From Apis mellifera (lineage: Eukaryota; Arthropoda; Insecta; Hymenoptera; Apidae), in assembly GCF_003254395.2 (NCBI RefSeq), contig NC_037647.1, forward strand, positions 2,830,350-2,894,349: 64,000 bases of DNA, written 5' to 3'. Positions 31,071 to 45,282 of the stretch are shown piece by piece (within the stretch, counting starts at the first letter, position 1; every line of letters begins with the position of its first letter). The notes under the pieces were generated by a model. That model did not search any database, was not told the DNA's origin, and saw only the letters and a list, made by a program, of their open reading frames with translations. The position numbers were made by a program, and so were the translations under genes.

Positions 31071-33320
31071 TATTGGGATGATAGTCTAATGGATCGAGGT
31101 TTAATGCGTATTTTTTATTACGATAGTTTTATAATTTTGTCGTTGAAAGTTTTCGAGAAAGATCCGTGCACGATATTATTCTTCTTATTCAACGAATATT
31201 CAAATTTTTGAGTAAGAAAAGAAATATTGATTTAAAAATCGCAATTATAATAATGGAACAATAAAAAAAGAAACATGAAGAAGTGAAACTAACGACAAAT
31301 TCATCGATCGATCTTGAATTCGCGATATTTCATGAGAACGAAATTGCGGTGACCTCGTTATTTGACAAACGATCGTTTCTGTTCCGTCGAACAATGCCGC
31401 GTATCGGAGAAGAAACGGTAACGAGCAATAGATTTCGATATAACAAGCAACATTCGTCATAGTTTACGTAGAATCGAAGCGTGGATCGCCGGTCGGTTAT
31501 TTTTCTACCGGTATCACGAGTCGTTCCATGATCGGATTCGAATATTTTTCCGGGGAAAAACGACAAATGAGAAGGATTGAAATTACTTGTAAGAGGGATG
31601 ACTGATGTCGCGATCCTTATCCACGGCGGAAATACCGAAGAAAGACACACAACGGAAAAAGTATTGTCGATGTCCATTTCGATCTATCGATACGAGTATG
31701 TATGACAAATGGCTGTGATGTATTATTATTTTTTATTTATTTTATTTATTCTACTTTAATTTTTAACAGGAACTGATGATTATATTTTTGTTATTTTTTT
31801 GTTTTAATTAATCTCAATCAGAATTAAATTATTCACAAGCTTATACTCAATATAGAGTATAAACCATAAACTTATATGTTTCATTTTTGTTTTGAAGAAG
31901 CAAAGATTATTTTGTTTCTTGTTAAAGTTAGAACACAAGAAATTAAAAAAAAAGAAAGAGTTTTTGCAATTATTAATATTATATAGATACTTTTCACAAA
32001 ATTAATATTTTAATGTCATTAATTTTTTTATCATTGGATATAATAAGAAAATATTCTCATATATCCATTTATAAAGTAATTAATAATATTTTCAATAAGA
32101 ATAAAAATCGTACATGATAAAAGATATACGTTTATTATATTTTGATCGCACAAGAAATACGCAAAGATTCGCTAAAATTGAACTTTCTTTGATACCAGAC
32201 TTTGATATAGGCTATAAGCAATCGTGAAGAATAACGTGTTACGGGTGAAGAACTCGACCGTGAAAATTGCGAGACGTAACAGAAAATTTGATCGGCCGTC
32301 TGCTCGATTTTCTTGCGTAAAGGGGACGAATTAACTTTGAGGCACCCCTATCGCGGACTCAGCCGTCCCTATCGTCGACCCTTTGATTTTAAGCAATCTC
32401 CAAGGGTGACTCGCCACATTCCGATTACAATTTTATTTCCTCCCCGCGCTGTCTTCGTTCGATCACTTTCATCGACTAGGGGTTAACTCGTTTTATAGGA
32501 TGATTCTTTTTTTTTTTCCTTTTTTTTTCTCTAGTCCATCAGACCAGTTGCAGACTTCATTTAATTTTCTAAATCACTATTTATTCCAATTTCTTTTAAG
32601 TTGCGATTCTCTTTCGTATATAATATTCATAATAACGCGCTCTTCTCTCGCATGAGATAAAATTTGAAAAGATTTTTCGCTGCTATTAAGATAATTAATA
32701 AATCTGATGGTAATCTCCTTATGAATCATGATGTACAGGATTACTAGTCTAAATTTTATTTCAATTGTAACGATATTATCCATCTTGTTTCGCGATTCAA
32801 ATAAATAAATAGAACAAGGCTATTTGTTAGGTTCGTAAGAATCTATGCGCTTTTTTTAAAATAAATAATATGAACATTCAACACGAATCATTTTTATCAA
32901 AGCTGTAACAAGAGGGAAGAGAAAGAACATGAAAAAGTCCACGTAAATTACAAGCGCATCTCATCTCTCCTATCGGCAGATTTATATCCCCGAGTGGCTG
33001 TCAAACAAATACGCTGGACTAACGGCTGGTAAAAAGCTCGGATATATGCGCGCCCCCTCGGCGTGGAATAATAAAAAAAATCAAGATTTCTCACTGTGCG
33101 CATACACGAAAAATATAAAACGTCGAATTGCTCTGTTCTTCTTCAAGCCACCTTTATTATATCGAATAAATCTCAAATTGTTAATCACAATGCGTATTAA
33201 GCAACAAAATAGAAAGATTACAAGGAAATTTTACAAGATCGAGTGTCGATTCTTTCTTGGCAAATAGATATTTTTCTATATACTTGATCAACTTACTTGA
33301 TCATCTAATTATTAAATTAA
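31071..33320. other. Low-content stretch
   Basis: Alternating CpG-moderate and AT-rich sequence, with no gene, repeat family or strong hairpin that I can support. Confidence 0.4.
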
Positions 33321-36300
33321 TAAATTAACGCGAGTGTGTGTGTCTATTCGTATTTCGCTCGAATAAAAGTTTAACAGGAAAAAAAAAAAAAAAAAAAAAG
33401 AACGCGTGCACGGTCGCTAAATCGATCGGAAACAAAATTTCTCCCGTATCCGATCCCCGCATCGCGACGTCGTCTATCCCCGCCGCGTTTCTCACGCTTC
33501 GAGATCCGTCCCGTAACAAGATCACCGTTACGAAATAATTGTATCCTGCGCGCCAGTCGCGACGAAGCCGCGGCAACCCCTTTTTCCGCGGCTCTTTGCC
33601 GCCTCGCTTCCCCCTTCCTCGCCCTCCCCTCCCTCCCTCCTTTTTATTCGCTTGCGCGGCCTTTTATTCGCGTGAGCTGTCCGAAAAAAGAGGGCGAGAG
33701 CAGGGTGATTCCGGGAAGCAAGGGCAACAAGAGTGGCTGACGAGTGCGCCGCAAAGTCGTAACGCCGCCCAACCCCCTCGATCTCGATCATCTGCCTCCA
33801 CCGCCGCCGTCTGTGTGACGCGGCATCCCTGCGGTTTCGAGTTACCCAACACCGCGCCGTCTAGCAACCCGTCTGATGATGATGCTCTAGCCACCACCAG
33901 AGTCGGAGTTTTTGTTTTGTCTGGCGGACCGGAATGTTTGATGCAACGTCTCCGACCAATTATATCATTATACGCGCGCCGGAGTACACGGTATGCGGTT
34001 TCACTGGCGCGTGTGCAACCGACGAAATATTCCACGGCCTTGTCGCAGGTTAATTGGGATCGTTTCGTTTATTGGCGATGGATGCTGTACGCGATCGGGC
34101 TGGGATAGATAGGTGTGATTCGTGTTGCTGGGAAAATAAAATTTGAAATGAACAGTTTTAATTTCTAACAAAAATTTGAAATGAGTATTGCACAAGGGAA
34201 CAGAAGTGTATTTATCTATTGTCTCAATTGCGAGTCTTTCTCATTTAAAAATTATAAAAATTACATCGAGCATATTGTTTCTTTTTTTTGGTTTATAAAA
34301 TAGGAAATAATGTTTATTATCCAAAATTTTCTGTTCAAATTCAAACCAATATTCAATACACTTTCTCCCGTCATTACTCATACCATTCAAGTTCCATACC
34401 CATTCCAGGAAGCCAGACATCCGGACAATCTCAAATACTCTTCCCATCCCTTCCATCGCTTCTCCAAGCTCTCCAAATTCGCACCTGCGACGATCGGGTT
34501 TCATTCAGTCACGCTGCACTTATCTAATCAATCTTGCCATTTCAGATCTCAGTCTGATCGTGGATCTTAATTACCGTGAAGGAGATCTGGACACATTTGG
34601 TCGGGCGTTTCGTGTGCTCGTTCATACGTTAAGTCCCATTAAAAAGACTCCGTTTCACCCCAACGGAAGATTCCATTGTGTCGACACAGGTTTACATCAA
34701 CTTGGACACTTTGAAAGATACCTGCGCGCTCTAAATGGCGAGAAGAGGAACATTGAACAACAATTTTTATATTTTTATGTTTAGAATCGAAAGATAAGAT
34801 CTCTCGATGTATCTCTCATAACGCTCCGTCGAATTCCTTTGCACACGCGTCGATTGTTGAAACGATTTTGGACGGCTGTCTTGCAGGTGCGTGCACATGC
34901 AGATGACGGCGTCCAGTGTGCGCCACGAGCGTTAATTGAAACAACAGTTAGAGCCGGTGAATCATTTAATTAAGCGGATTCCGAACGAGTCGCGCGACGC
35001 CGCGTCGTCTGGCGTCATTTCGATCTAATTACCACGCCGGGGCTAAGTGGCTCCGCTGGATTCGCTGAATGCCTCGCGACGAGCGTCTTTTTAAGTGCCG
35101 ACGGTTACAAGTGCTCTGTCTGCCTCCGCGTTATCCCTTTCTCCATCCTTTTCCCGGCAGAAAAGCGGTAAGACGAGATACCACCGTGGGTTGGTATATG
35201 AACATGTAATTATTGGTTTTACCTGTTTGGTCTGATCCTGATTCTTTTGTCTGGTTTTCTTTAGGATTGTGGTTAACGCGGCGTGAAAATTGGCCGAGTA
35301 AATGGGAACGGTAAGTGATTGAATTATGCGAAACAGTTTGGTAAATTTTTGAGCGAGGGATAGTAATTAGATAATAAATATGTAAATGTAATAAGATTCA
35401 TAAGAAGCGGAGAATTTGTAAATCGTGCAAGTAAGCAATATTTTATTTTTATCGTTGTTTAGTTGAAAATAAGAATTTACACATTTGATAATACGGTAAA
35501 TTGGGATAAATCGATGAATATTTCATTGATGTATCGAGAAAAAGCAATATTTCCATTTTTCGATTTCTCGATTGTACGATTCTGAATATACAGGAGCATT
35601 AATCTCATTCTTAACGAGTTTATATAAAACTCGATAGCGTTCCTGCTTCCTGTTTCATCGGAGAAGGGCTTGTTTCCTGTAGTTTGATCGCTCCCTTCGT
35701 GGCCTCTTCCAACCCCATTTAGAATCGTTGTCTGAAACGAACCCTCTGCCACGATAATTTGATTGCTACGCCATCCAGGCCAGACCCTAGCCCAAAATTC
35801 GTAATCGCAGCTGTGCAAGCGTTCAATTCTATTACAATTGTATCTATGAAAAAAAGCTTTGGCCAAAATATTGAATTTTACGCGATTGTAATACATCCAC
35901 CTCGACGAACAAAGCATGCCAATTAAAATCATCGCACAAATCAATAATAATAAAACGACAAAATCTATTTAAAAAATATAAGTCGAAAGAAACAATAAGT
36001 CATTTTCTACAATTGAATAGAATTTCACTTTTTCTTTACAAACAAAAAATGTTACGCTTTTAATTATCGATACAAGAAGAAAGGGCATGATCCGTTATTC
36101 GAACAAGATCGTTTGAAATCGTTGGCACAGAAAGCTCTTAATATTCGTAGAGGCGACTAAACGTCATAAAGCCTGGTACGCGCTAATCATCATAATTTGC
36201 AAGGACGTCTAGCCGGTCCGTCGTTGAGGCGACGCCTCTCGTAATTCGAGTGACAACTGACGGCCGTCTACGCGTTAAACGCTCATCCCGGTGCCACGAT

Positions 36301-37670
36301 CCAATCTCATCCGAGGAGGAACTTTTTTTACGAGAACGAGAGAGGTCACGAGACGGCGGCACTCTCTCTCTCTCTCTCGCACACTTTTTCTCCGCTCTTG
36401 CTCTTTCTCCCTCCCCCTCCTCCCCTCGTCGCGCTCTCTTTCTCACTCTCCGCAAATTACGTAGAAACGGTGGCTTTCTTCCAGACATTTTTCTCGCTGG
36501 CCCGACAGTACAAAATGAATCACCTTTCCCGCTCATGGAACAGGAATTTATACATCGCGCCTCATTTCTCTTATTTACAGATGCATTTGCGTAAATTTCC
36601 AACCCTTTCCCTGCCCCCTCCTCGACAGTCTCTCGACGGTTTATTCGCGATCTGTTGGCTCCCCCGGTAATTCTAGGGGAATCCCTCATCTTGTCGCCGT
36701 GAGGTATTCGCCGGTGAAATCGTCGACAACGGAGAGAATCGTAAAAATGACGAAGCCGCCATTGTTTTTAACCGTCTCGCGTTTAGATCTTTCCCCGCCG
36801 ATTCGTTAATGAGATCGAAATCCATGTTTCCTCTTCCCTTTGCCTTTCTATGATTCGAAAAACGGAGAAACAGTTTTGAAGCGTCATTTTTCAAGTTTGT
36901 TAAGTTTGAATTAACATTGCCACCTTGACTCTATCGCTATCGAAGAGACTAGAATTTTTGCAAGGATCTTAACTATCGCGATTAGGAACGAGGGGGAAGC
37001 TTAGCGACGCGATGTCTGGGATGAGAAAGATGAAAGAATGCACCGTGGCAGAGAAAAGGCTGGTAAAAAGGGGGATCCGGAGCAAAAGACGCAACTGTCA
37101 TGAATGAAATGCTGCTCACCACCTATTAATATCCATCACCTCCTACAACGGGTGTCGCCGGCCTCATAACGCCACTCGACTCTCGCCAGGAACATCTTCA
37201 CGCGAGATTACTCGTCGTTTCTTCCAGCGGCGCAGTTTTACGCAACCGCGAGGAACAATCTCGCCCACGTTACCTTTCTCTCTCTCTCTTCTTCCCTCTC
37301 TTCCTCCGCGTCGCACAACGAGAGAGGCGAGAAAGAAGGGAAGATGTGCACGTACGAAAGGAACGAGGACGAAAGGCGGAGGCGATGTCACGGAGTGTTT
37401 TATTTACCGAGCGGGAAAGCCTAGACTTTGCACTACGCCACCGGTGCACGACACCCCCGCGTGTCTTGGAACGCTTGTGTACAAACACGAGGATCGTCCA
37501 ACCGTGTCCGTGTGTTTGCTACAAAGCTGCATGGCCGTCGTTGGATCGTCTAGGTATGTAATGGGAAAATACCGGGGCGGTGGTGATCGTTGGGTAAACG
37601 CGACATCCAGGTCAGATCGTCTGAAGTGCATCGATATCGGTGCAATTATCCGTGATAATCGAAATTAACT
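33321..37670. other. Series of CpG-rich islands, no supported gene
   Basis: Includes poly-A near 33380-33399, pyrimidine-rich CpG sequence at 33560-33800, a block with TTAATTGAAAC, TTTAATTAAGC and TCTAATTACC at 34925-35035 resembling clustered homeodomain sites, and (CT)n at 36361-36378. Open frames on both strands overlap each other and lack family features, so none is annotated. Confidence 0.35.
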
Positions 37671-40600
37671 TTCTTGTAAGTTTGTCATTTAGGATATTTT
37701 TTTCTTTTAGAATATTAGAAGTTTTGTTTTTCATTTTAATTGTTTCAGTAGAATATGAATGTTTTAAAACTGATTCTTCTTCTTTTTTTTTTCAGAATAT
37801 ATTATCTGGCTGCTGTTGTTACAATTAATTGGTAACATGTCTGGGAAATTATAATTTTAAAAGCATTGAACTTTATAAATGCACAGAGTATGTACGTAAG
37901 TATAATAAGATGTAATAAGAAATAGTTATATATTTTTGTATCTGCAAAAGGAATCGTTTCTTTTCATATGAATATTAATATAGAGGAATAATTAAATTAA
38001 TATTATATTTATCTTTACCTAATTTTAAAAAAGAAATGAGAAGAAAGAAAGAAAAAAGGTAAGATATGCATAAATTATTTTTAAATTTCAAGCATTACAA
38101 TTCTATCCATATTATAATAATTATGAAATAAATTAACAGATGAATAAACAGATGAAAGTTAAGAACCTCTTTAATCAACTTTCTTCGAAAAATTCGTTAA
38201 AACGCATCTACTAATTGAAACGTATTTTTTACAGAATTTTGACGATCGAAACAGTCCACCACGGCACAATTCGAAGTAATTATTGTAATGGCAACGGTCT
38301 GGAACACGGTGGAAAAATACAAGGTACCGAGGAAACAATTCAGCTGGGAAGAGCCCAACGGGAGCCGTGAACGTACACTTTAAAGCTTTCGGAATCTGAA
38401 AACGCCGGTTCGTTGGACTTTCTCGAGAATTTGCACGGCGGGATAAAAGAATCGTAAGGTGCAGCGCCGGAACGGTTGAAGCCGCATAAAACGCAAGCCA
38501 AACAGTTCTTGTTCCTGGGACGATAAAAACGTAACTCACGCGACAAACCGGCCAAGGTAATAATTGTTCCCTGTATTTCTTCCGGTGGGCCAGTCCCTTT
38601 GAAATTTTCATCGCGAAATACGAGACCGTGAAAGGTAAGGGACTCGCTGTCATAATGTCGAAATTATTTTTGCCGCAGAACGACCAAGTTACGACCAAGT
38701 TTTTTCCCAAGATGCCGTATCCGCGAAACTAATCGCGCCATCTAGCCAAGTCGATCGCGGGACTTCCTCCCAATTGGCAAAGTATATAGAATTAACGAAT
38801 AAGTTGGTTAAATGCAAGCAACTTGGGCAGGAGAATGATGACTTACTAAAAACTCTGTTTTCTAGATTATAATCGTTATTACGAGGCACCTTTAAGTGGT
38901 CGAAATTGAACCACCCTTTAGCCCGACTGTAAGACTCGTAATTATTAATTTTTATGTCTGCTGATAATGTCTGCTCGTCTCTGAGAGAGTGCTCGAGCAT
39001 TTTAACGGTGTTTTGTGTTCGTTAAAACGGACGGAGGAATTTTTAATTAACACAGTTTCTGTAATATAAAGCTAGCCTTTTCTGGTTTTATTTCTGACAA
39101 TTAACGGGTGTAAATTAAAAGTAGGTACTTTTGGAAAAAATTATTTCAACACTTTGTTAGCGGTGGAATAATATTCAGACTTGTTGTACAGGTGCATTAA
39201 TTATTTAAGACTTAAAAAGATCGATGTACTTTTTTCTAAGAATTTCTCAATTTTAGTAAGTAAACGTATATGTTTAATTTTTCAAAAGTGTGTCTTAATT
39301 AAACGCTGCAAGAGCTGCGCTTAGGATTAATTCAAGAGTCTAATAACCAGTCTGGCCATTGTACGCCATCGCACGAACTTTTCTCCGGCCAGCCAGTCAT
39401 AGAACAAAGGTTCTTATCATAACGTGAACCATAATTTATAATAAATCTATTATTTTCATATAAAAAAATTCACAATACTCTTGAAATTTCAAATTAAAAT
39501 CCAAATAGATACAAATTGACATATTAATTGTTTCTCTTAATAAAAGGGAGGAACAATTTTTTTCTCAAAATTTTTACTTATTCTAAGATCGTTACACAAG
39601 CAATACAATGGAATTTTACCAATTGCTGGAAATAATATACATCAATACAATATATACCATCGACAAAATCAACGTCATCACCGATCTGGATAAAATGAGA
39701 ATCGAAATCAGCCAAGGACCAAGCTTCGTCCCACTGTTGTACAGCCATCTTTCGCTCGGCGAATCTATGCGCGACTCGTTTCCCTTGATTAAAGGAATAA
39801 TCCCCCGAGGGTGGAAGGAGTACACCGCGATCGTGTCCTTTAACACGGTCGCTCGAGGCCTTGCGGAACGAAGGGAAGAGAAAAGTTTTTCGCGGAAACG
39901 AAACTGGTCGAGGGGGGGGATCTAGGCAGAGACGAAAGGGAATCGGAGGAAAAAGAAAGGAACAGATAGCGAGCAGACGGGCGCGGTCGTGCCGGACGGC
40001 ATTTTAATAGGTTCGCGGGGTTCGAGCGAAAAAGTTGCAAAACAAAATAAATCGGCGTCGCGACAGGTCGGGCCCGCGCTCTCCTCCGCCCTCTCTCTTC
40101 CCTTTTTCTCCTCTTTTCTCCTTCTTCCTCTCGGCTTTTTCCCTATCCCCCTTCGCGCCTCCCCTGCACGGGACGCGGGTCATGCATATTCACGTGTGGC
40201 ATTCGTACGCACGGAATTAAGCGGCCGGGGAATTAAAGCGCTTTTCGGCGAGAGCTAGTCCAGGAGCCTTCCACCGTCCCCTCCCCCACACCGTGCTCCA
40301 GGTGATTACGCGGGGATTTTTCGAGAGACGGCGTTTCTATGGCGGCGCGGTAAGTACAGCTGCGAGAGACCATGCCGCTCGCGCGTCGATTCGACTCGCA
40401 TTATTCCCCGAGACAAATTGGACTCTCGCGTCCTGGACAACGCTTCTCTCTACTCTTTTCTACTTTTTTTTTTCCTCCCTTCGGTATCTTTTATCGCACT
40501 GACGAGACTCTCTTTTTTAGGAAAATATCATATCGGTTTGGTCGTACGAGGGATGAAGTTTCTTGATCCATGGATATTGAGAGCATGTCGAGACCGAGTA

Positions 40601-41100
40601 GATACGTTTATGGGCGTCGAGCAAATTGTTGGAGAAGATTGCAACCGGAATGTAGAACGAGGGAGTGATAATTGATCGAGTACTCTTACTGGAAAATTAT
40701 CCATGGTTATGTATAACAATTATTGGCCCATTGTACTTCAATTTTATTCATTAGATTCTATGATTTCTTCATTTAACGTTTTTTCACTTTCTTTGCGTTT
40801 TATCGTTGGATTTTTTCTTTTCCAGAGAATTTAAAGGATGGATACTCGTTCCACGCGGATAAGTATTAAGCTGTTCTCCGAGTTGGTTGAAAGAATTCTA
40901 GCACTCCTGCGCCACTTACGGGAGTAGACAGCAGAGATCTGCATAAATATTCATACCGTTCCTAGTAAAGGCAACAACAAATGCTTTGTCGCGTGTAAAA
41001 ACGACAGGAAAGGTTGGGTAGGATATTCCAGGCGTTCGTGAAGCGGGAGAAAAGAAGAAGAGTAAAAAAAAAGGGGAAAGGGAGAAGGACGATGGAATAA
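37671..41100. other. Intron- or intergenic-like sequence
   Basis: AT-rich with moderate CpG patches at 38200-38700 and 39700-40400. No exon, RNA gene or repeat family recognised. Confidence 0.35.
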
Positions 41101-41199
41101 GATGGAAGAAGAAGGATCAGAATCAAAAGAGATTGACGAATTTCACCTGCTCGTGTAATTTGTACATCGCCACGTGATACGTACACGGTGTCACGCGTG

Positions 41200-41850
41200 C
41201 TACACCTCGATATCCGCCGCGGAAAGAGCCGCGAGAAGAAAAGGGTGCGGAGGAGCGTGGATGGAGAGGAAGGAGAAATGGCCGTGAGGAAGACGAGGCG
41301 TCTGAAATAAGGCTCGAAACCTCAAACCTCCCGGAATCTCCGGTATCGTGCAACTATCACGTCTGCCAACCAACCCGTGCACCTTCCCCCTTCGCTCACC
41401 CTTTCGCTACCTACCCCTGCGTGTGCCACACAGTCGGCCACCCCTTTCTCCGCCGCGCCGTCGCCGCCGTCGTTTTCATCTCTCCTTTCACCCTGCCCCC
41501 TCGTCTCACCGTGCTCCTCCCCAACTTGCCCCCCTGTCTCACCCTTCCCATTCGACCGACCGCCCGTCTAGCCGCCCTTCCAACCCCTCACGCTGTGCGC
41601 CGCGCCACCCCCGATCGCGTCCCGACGAAACTCCTCGCCACTCCAGACGACAGCGGCTCTGGTAACAGAGACTCCTCGAAACGTCGAACGAGCCCCGTTA
41701 CGAGAGCGTTTTCTCCTCGTGGATGCGATCGACTCGCTCTCCCCGGCACCCTGGCGAAGCGTGCGAAGGTCGAGCCGAGGGACCAAGAGCACGAGATCGA
41801 TCCGTTCCACGATCTTCACGTGGATGGATACCAAGTAATACGTGGTAATT
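41200..41850 (+). other. Possible coding first exon in a CpG island
   Basis: An open frame from 41421 runs to about 41847. Its end (KRRTSPVTRAFSPRG, LAKRAKVEPRDQE, IDPFHDLHVDGYQVIRG) has basic NLS-like and acidic segments less repetitive than the island's general composition. A donor-like ACGTG/GTAATT follows. The N-terminal part is Pro/Arg-rich and may be untranslated. No family is recognised. Confidence 0.22.
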
Positions 41851-43400
41851 GACCTTTTCTTTTTCTGATCTTTGGAATCTATGTCGATTATTGTATGTTT
41901 AAGGATACAAGAAGTGTTCTAGAAATGGAGGTACATATTTTTGAGCCCAGCTCGAAAAGGGGTTGTGAAGGGATGAATTTGTTTGTGGTGCTTACGGTAG
42001 TTGCGATACTTTAGGAAGAGGAAAATTATGTAATTTTTGAGAGAAAAAGAGGGGACTGAAAAGGTTTATTCTCTGAGTGCATAAATGAAAGAATAAAGAT
42101 AATTAATTAATTGATTGATTATATATAAATGACAGAGAAGAAATTATATTTATATCACCAGTTTTTGAAAGAAAATGTATCGATTCATAATCGGTTTTTT
42201 AAAAGAAAGCTACTAATTTGTAACTAATTTGTAGCATACAAATAAATTAGATTGAGAATTGATTATAATAAAGAAGCATGGAAGAATCTGATTTTCAAGT
42301 CTCCCCTTCCTCCTTTCTTCGGAAGTTCTTCTATTTCGCAGTTCATCCCCGTCTCACGAAAGAGAGGTCCCGATTAATGAAAAGAATTTATGAAAGAAAC
42401 ATGTCTGAAGCGGGCACGAACGACCACATCCAAAAATAAGAATGCGCTCATTGTGATTTATAGCCTGCGTCACGCGTCAATGTTGGATGATTATGGATGG
42501 TGTTAAACGGCAGCTCCCGACGCAGCAGATGTGGTTCGAGCGGTCTACCCTGTACAGAAAGGGAGAAAGAGGGGGAGAGCCGTCTAAACCTGCGACCGTG
42601 ACATTGAAACGTTACGTCGGGTATCCCCCTCATGACGGGCCAACGGATGGACAGACAGACGAATAGATCGAAATCTACCTTCACGGTCCTTCGTCCCTTC
42701 TCACGCGATTCTCCTTTTTCTTCCACGATTCGGAATCGGGCCTCGTAAACTCCTGTTAAATATTCATCGATGATAGAAAAAAATCTGATGTTCGAAGAAA
42801 AAAAGGGAAAGAAAAATCACGTTTGCTTTTTTTCGATCGAAAATCAATTACTACAATTAAAGTAGTTATTGGAAATACGATGGAACAATAATTATTTCTT
42901 TATATGCTGAGAAATTATAGCGAAGGAATTGATTTGTGTCAATTCGTGTTTCTTTTCATTGAAAAGCAATTGTCAAGGAATAATTATTTTATTCTACTTT
43001 GAGGAATCATACGAATAATTCTACGATTAAACGATTAATATCTTTCTCGAAAAAAAATCTTCGAGTTATGGGAATGGAAATTTATCATCACTATTTTTAT
43101 TTATTGCGAATAACTTGTACTTACTTCAAATGTTAATGAAACAAGTGTTCAAGATTGATTATGAAAGAATACAAAAATCGTTCTAATTTTGAGATTTAAT
43201 TCAATTACAGTACAGTGAATAAAATGAAAAGAAAAAAGCAATAAGAAGAATCGTACATGAGTTTTTGAATATTTCATTACATCGAATCAATTCAATACAA
43301 TTTCTCAATACAATTCAATTATATTTTCATCGGATTGTACAAAATTGTTTTATACACTCGGCCCACAATCCATCCATAAATTCGGCTAACAACGAGCATC
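41851..43400. other. AT-rich stretch, nothing recognised
   Basis: Ordinary AT-rich sequence with a CpG patch near 42440-42740. No supported feature. Confidence 0.4.
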
Positions 43401-45222
43401 GTAGCTCAATACGTTCATTTACCCTTGCCCAGACGCATGCAAAGTCATTACACGGGTCAATCAAAGTCCATCAACCATTCCCCCCGAGAGAAAGAAAGGT
43501 ATCGTCCAGCTCTTTCGACTTTCGAATACCATCTATCCAATCTCTCGACTGGAGCGCGGAACGTTTGAGGCACGGCCAGTGAAGCGTTTTGCACGGAATT
43601 CGATCTACCCAAGGCACAGTGGGACGTGTATTTATACCCACGGTAGCATGAAAGATTCAAGCGTCGCACGCAGAATGCACGCGGCTCCTTGGCCCGAGTG
43701 GACGTCGGCTTTTCGGCTCGCGGCGGAACGATCAGGCTGGATACACCGAACAGAAGTATACGTATCCTCCACGAGGATCGAAGCTGACGTGTGTGCAAGA
43801 TCCGCCCGATACAACGCGTCCCCGGGGCGGTTGTAAGCGGACAAGATCGCGTTATATTCCATCCTGATCGCGGGAATGTTCACTTTCGTATGCGAAAAGG
43901 AGGGGAGGAGGAACAATGGCGTAAGTGGCATGCACGACCGCACAGACGGACAGACGGCCCTGCGGGAAATTGCATTGCACGCATCGGACGGAATTGCGCC
44001 TCTGTCTATCTCCCTCGATCGTCGGCCGCCTTCTCTGTCCGCTCGTCTGTCGTCCCCCGGCCGCGTGTCAGGGCCCCGATGTCCTCCTTCCTGTGCCCAC
44101 TTACGATCGTCAACCGGCGGCCACCTGTCCCTGCGTATCCTGCTGCCCACCCGTCCCTGTCCCTGCTCCTCCTCCATCCGTTCGCCGACGCTTCACGCTT
44201 CCGCGAGAGGCGAGAGGCTTGTTCCCGGAGAACGGGTCGCAAATAGAACGGAATTTCCAGGGAACGAATAGGGGCCCAGGATTGAACCGAGTGGCTGTGC
44301 TCCGTTTGATGGGGGATTGATTGAAAAGAGCTGTAAAGTAGCCGGGGCAACGGTTCTTCTGTGTTTCGTCATGGGGGAAGCATTGGATCTGGCCTCTGTG
44401 CGAGTTGAAGTGGCGGTGGATTGTGACGTGAAGCTCGAGAGATACTCGAGCTACAACTTTGATTAACAAACTTCCATTGTTTGGGATATTCGGGCTGATC
44501 GCGGGACAAAGATCCCGGAGATCAACAAAGAGTTTTTGCTTGTCTCAAAGAAAGGGTAAACTTGGCCAAAGAAACGCGCGTAAAGTCGAACTGTTGTTTC
44601 GCGTTACGAGGATTCTCGTTTCTTCTCTTGGTACACGGCCAAGACGTAAACGTGATGCAGCAGCTTCTTCCTCTCGTGACGTTGATACGCGAGTTTTTCT
44701 TTTTCCTCGACGCGTTCCGAGGATCCTCGATGAAGACGGCGAGATTGCGGCCCGATACCAGGAATCGGGACGTCTTTAACGAGGAAAAAGACCCCTACGG
44801 ATCTCCTTCTACAGCATAGTAGAAACGAGAAGCCGCGTAAGGTGATGGCGAACGACGAGGCACGGTCCGACTTGCCTATAAGGAGGCAAAGAGGATGGCA
44901 GACGCCCGCTCGTCTAGACTCGCTTCGACTCGACTCGACTCAACTCTCAACTCTCTGCAGTCACTCGATAAAAAACAGTCCGCCGCTTTCCTGGCTGTCC
45001 GATGCATTGGCGTACAACGCTGGGGCTTTCTTTCCTCTCGTTACGTTTCAACCCTACCACCGTCTTCCCCAACCAACTTTAACTTCGATTGTCGTCACCT
45101 GCTGTTTACGTAAGTGGACGTAAGTCTCTATTGGAAACGGAGAGAGTTCGACATCGTGAAAGACACGCACAACTAAAACACGAAGAGATGAAAGAATATC
45201 CGTTCTAATTTAAATAACCAAG

Positions 45223-45282
<60 letters not shown>

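Noticed and set aside
33539..34108. 189-codon frame
   Set aside because: Low-complexity translation of a CpG island with an equally open antisense frame and no domain.
36183..36689. 168-codon Arg/Glu-rich minus-strand frame
   Set aside because: Translation of a CT/GA-rich tract with charged low-complexity sequence. The plus strand is equally open.
43632..44320. Several overlapping frames of 110-180 codons on both strands
   Set aside because: All are long only because stop codons are rare in GC-rich DNA. None has motifs or consistent splice sites.
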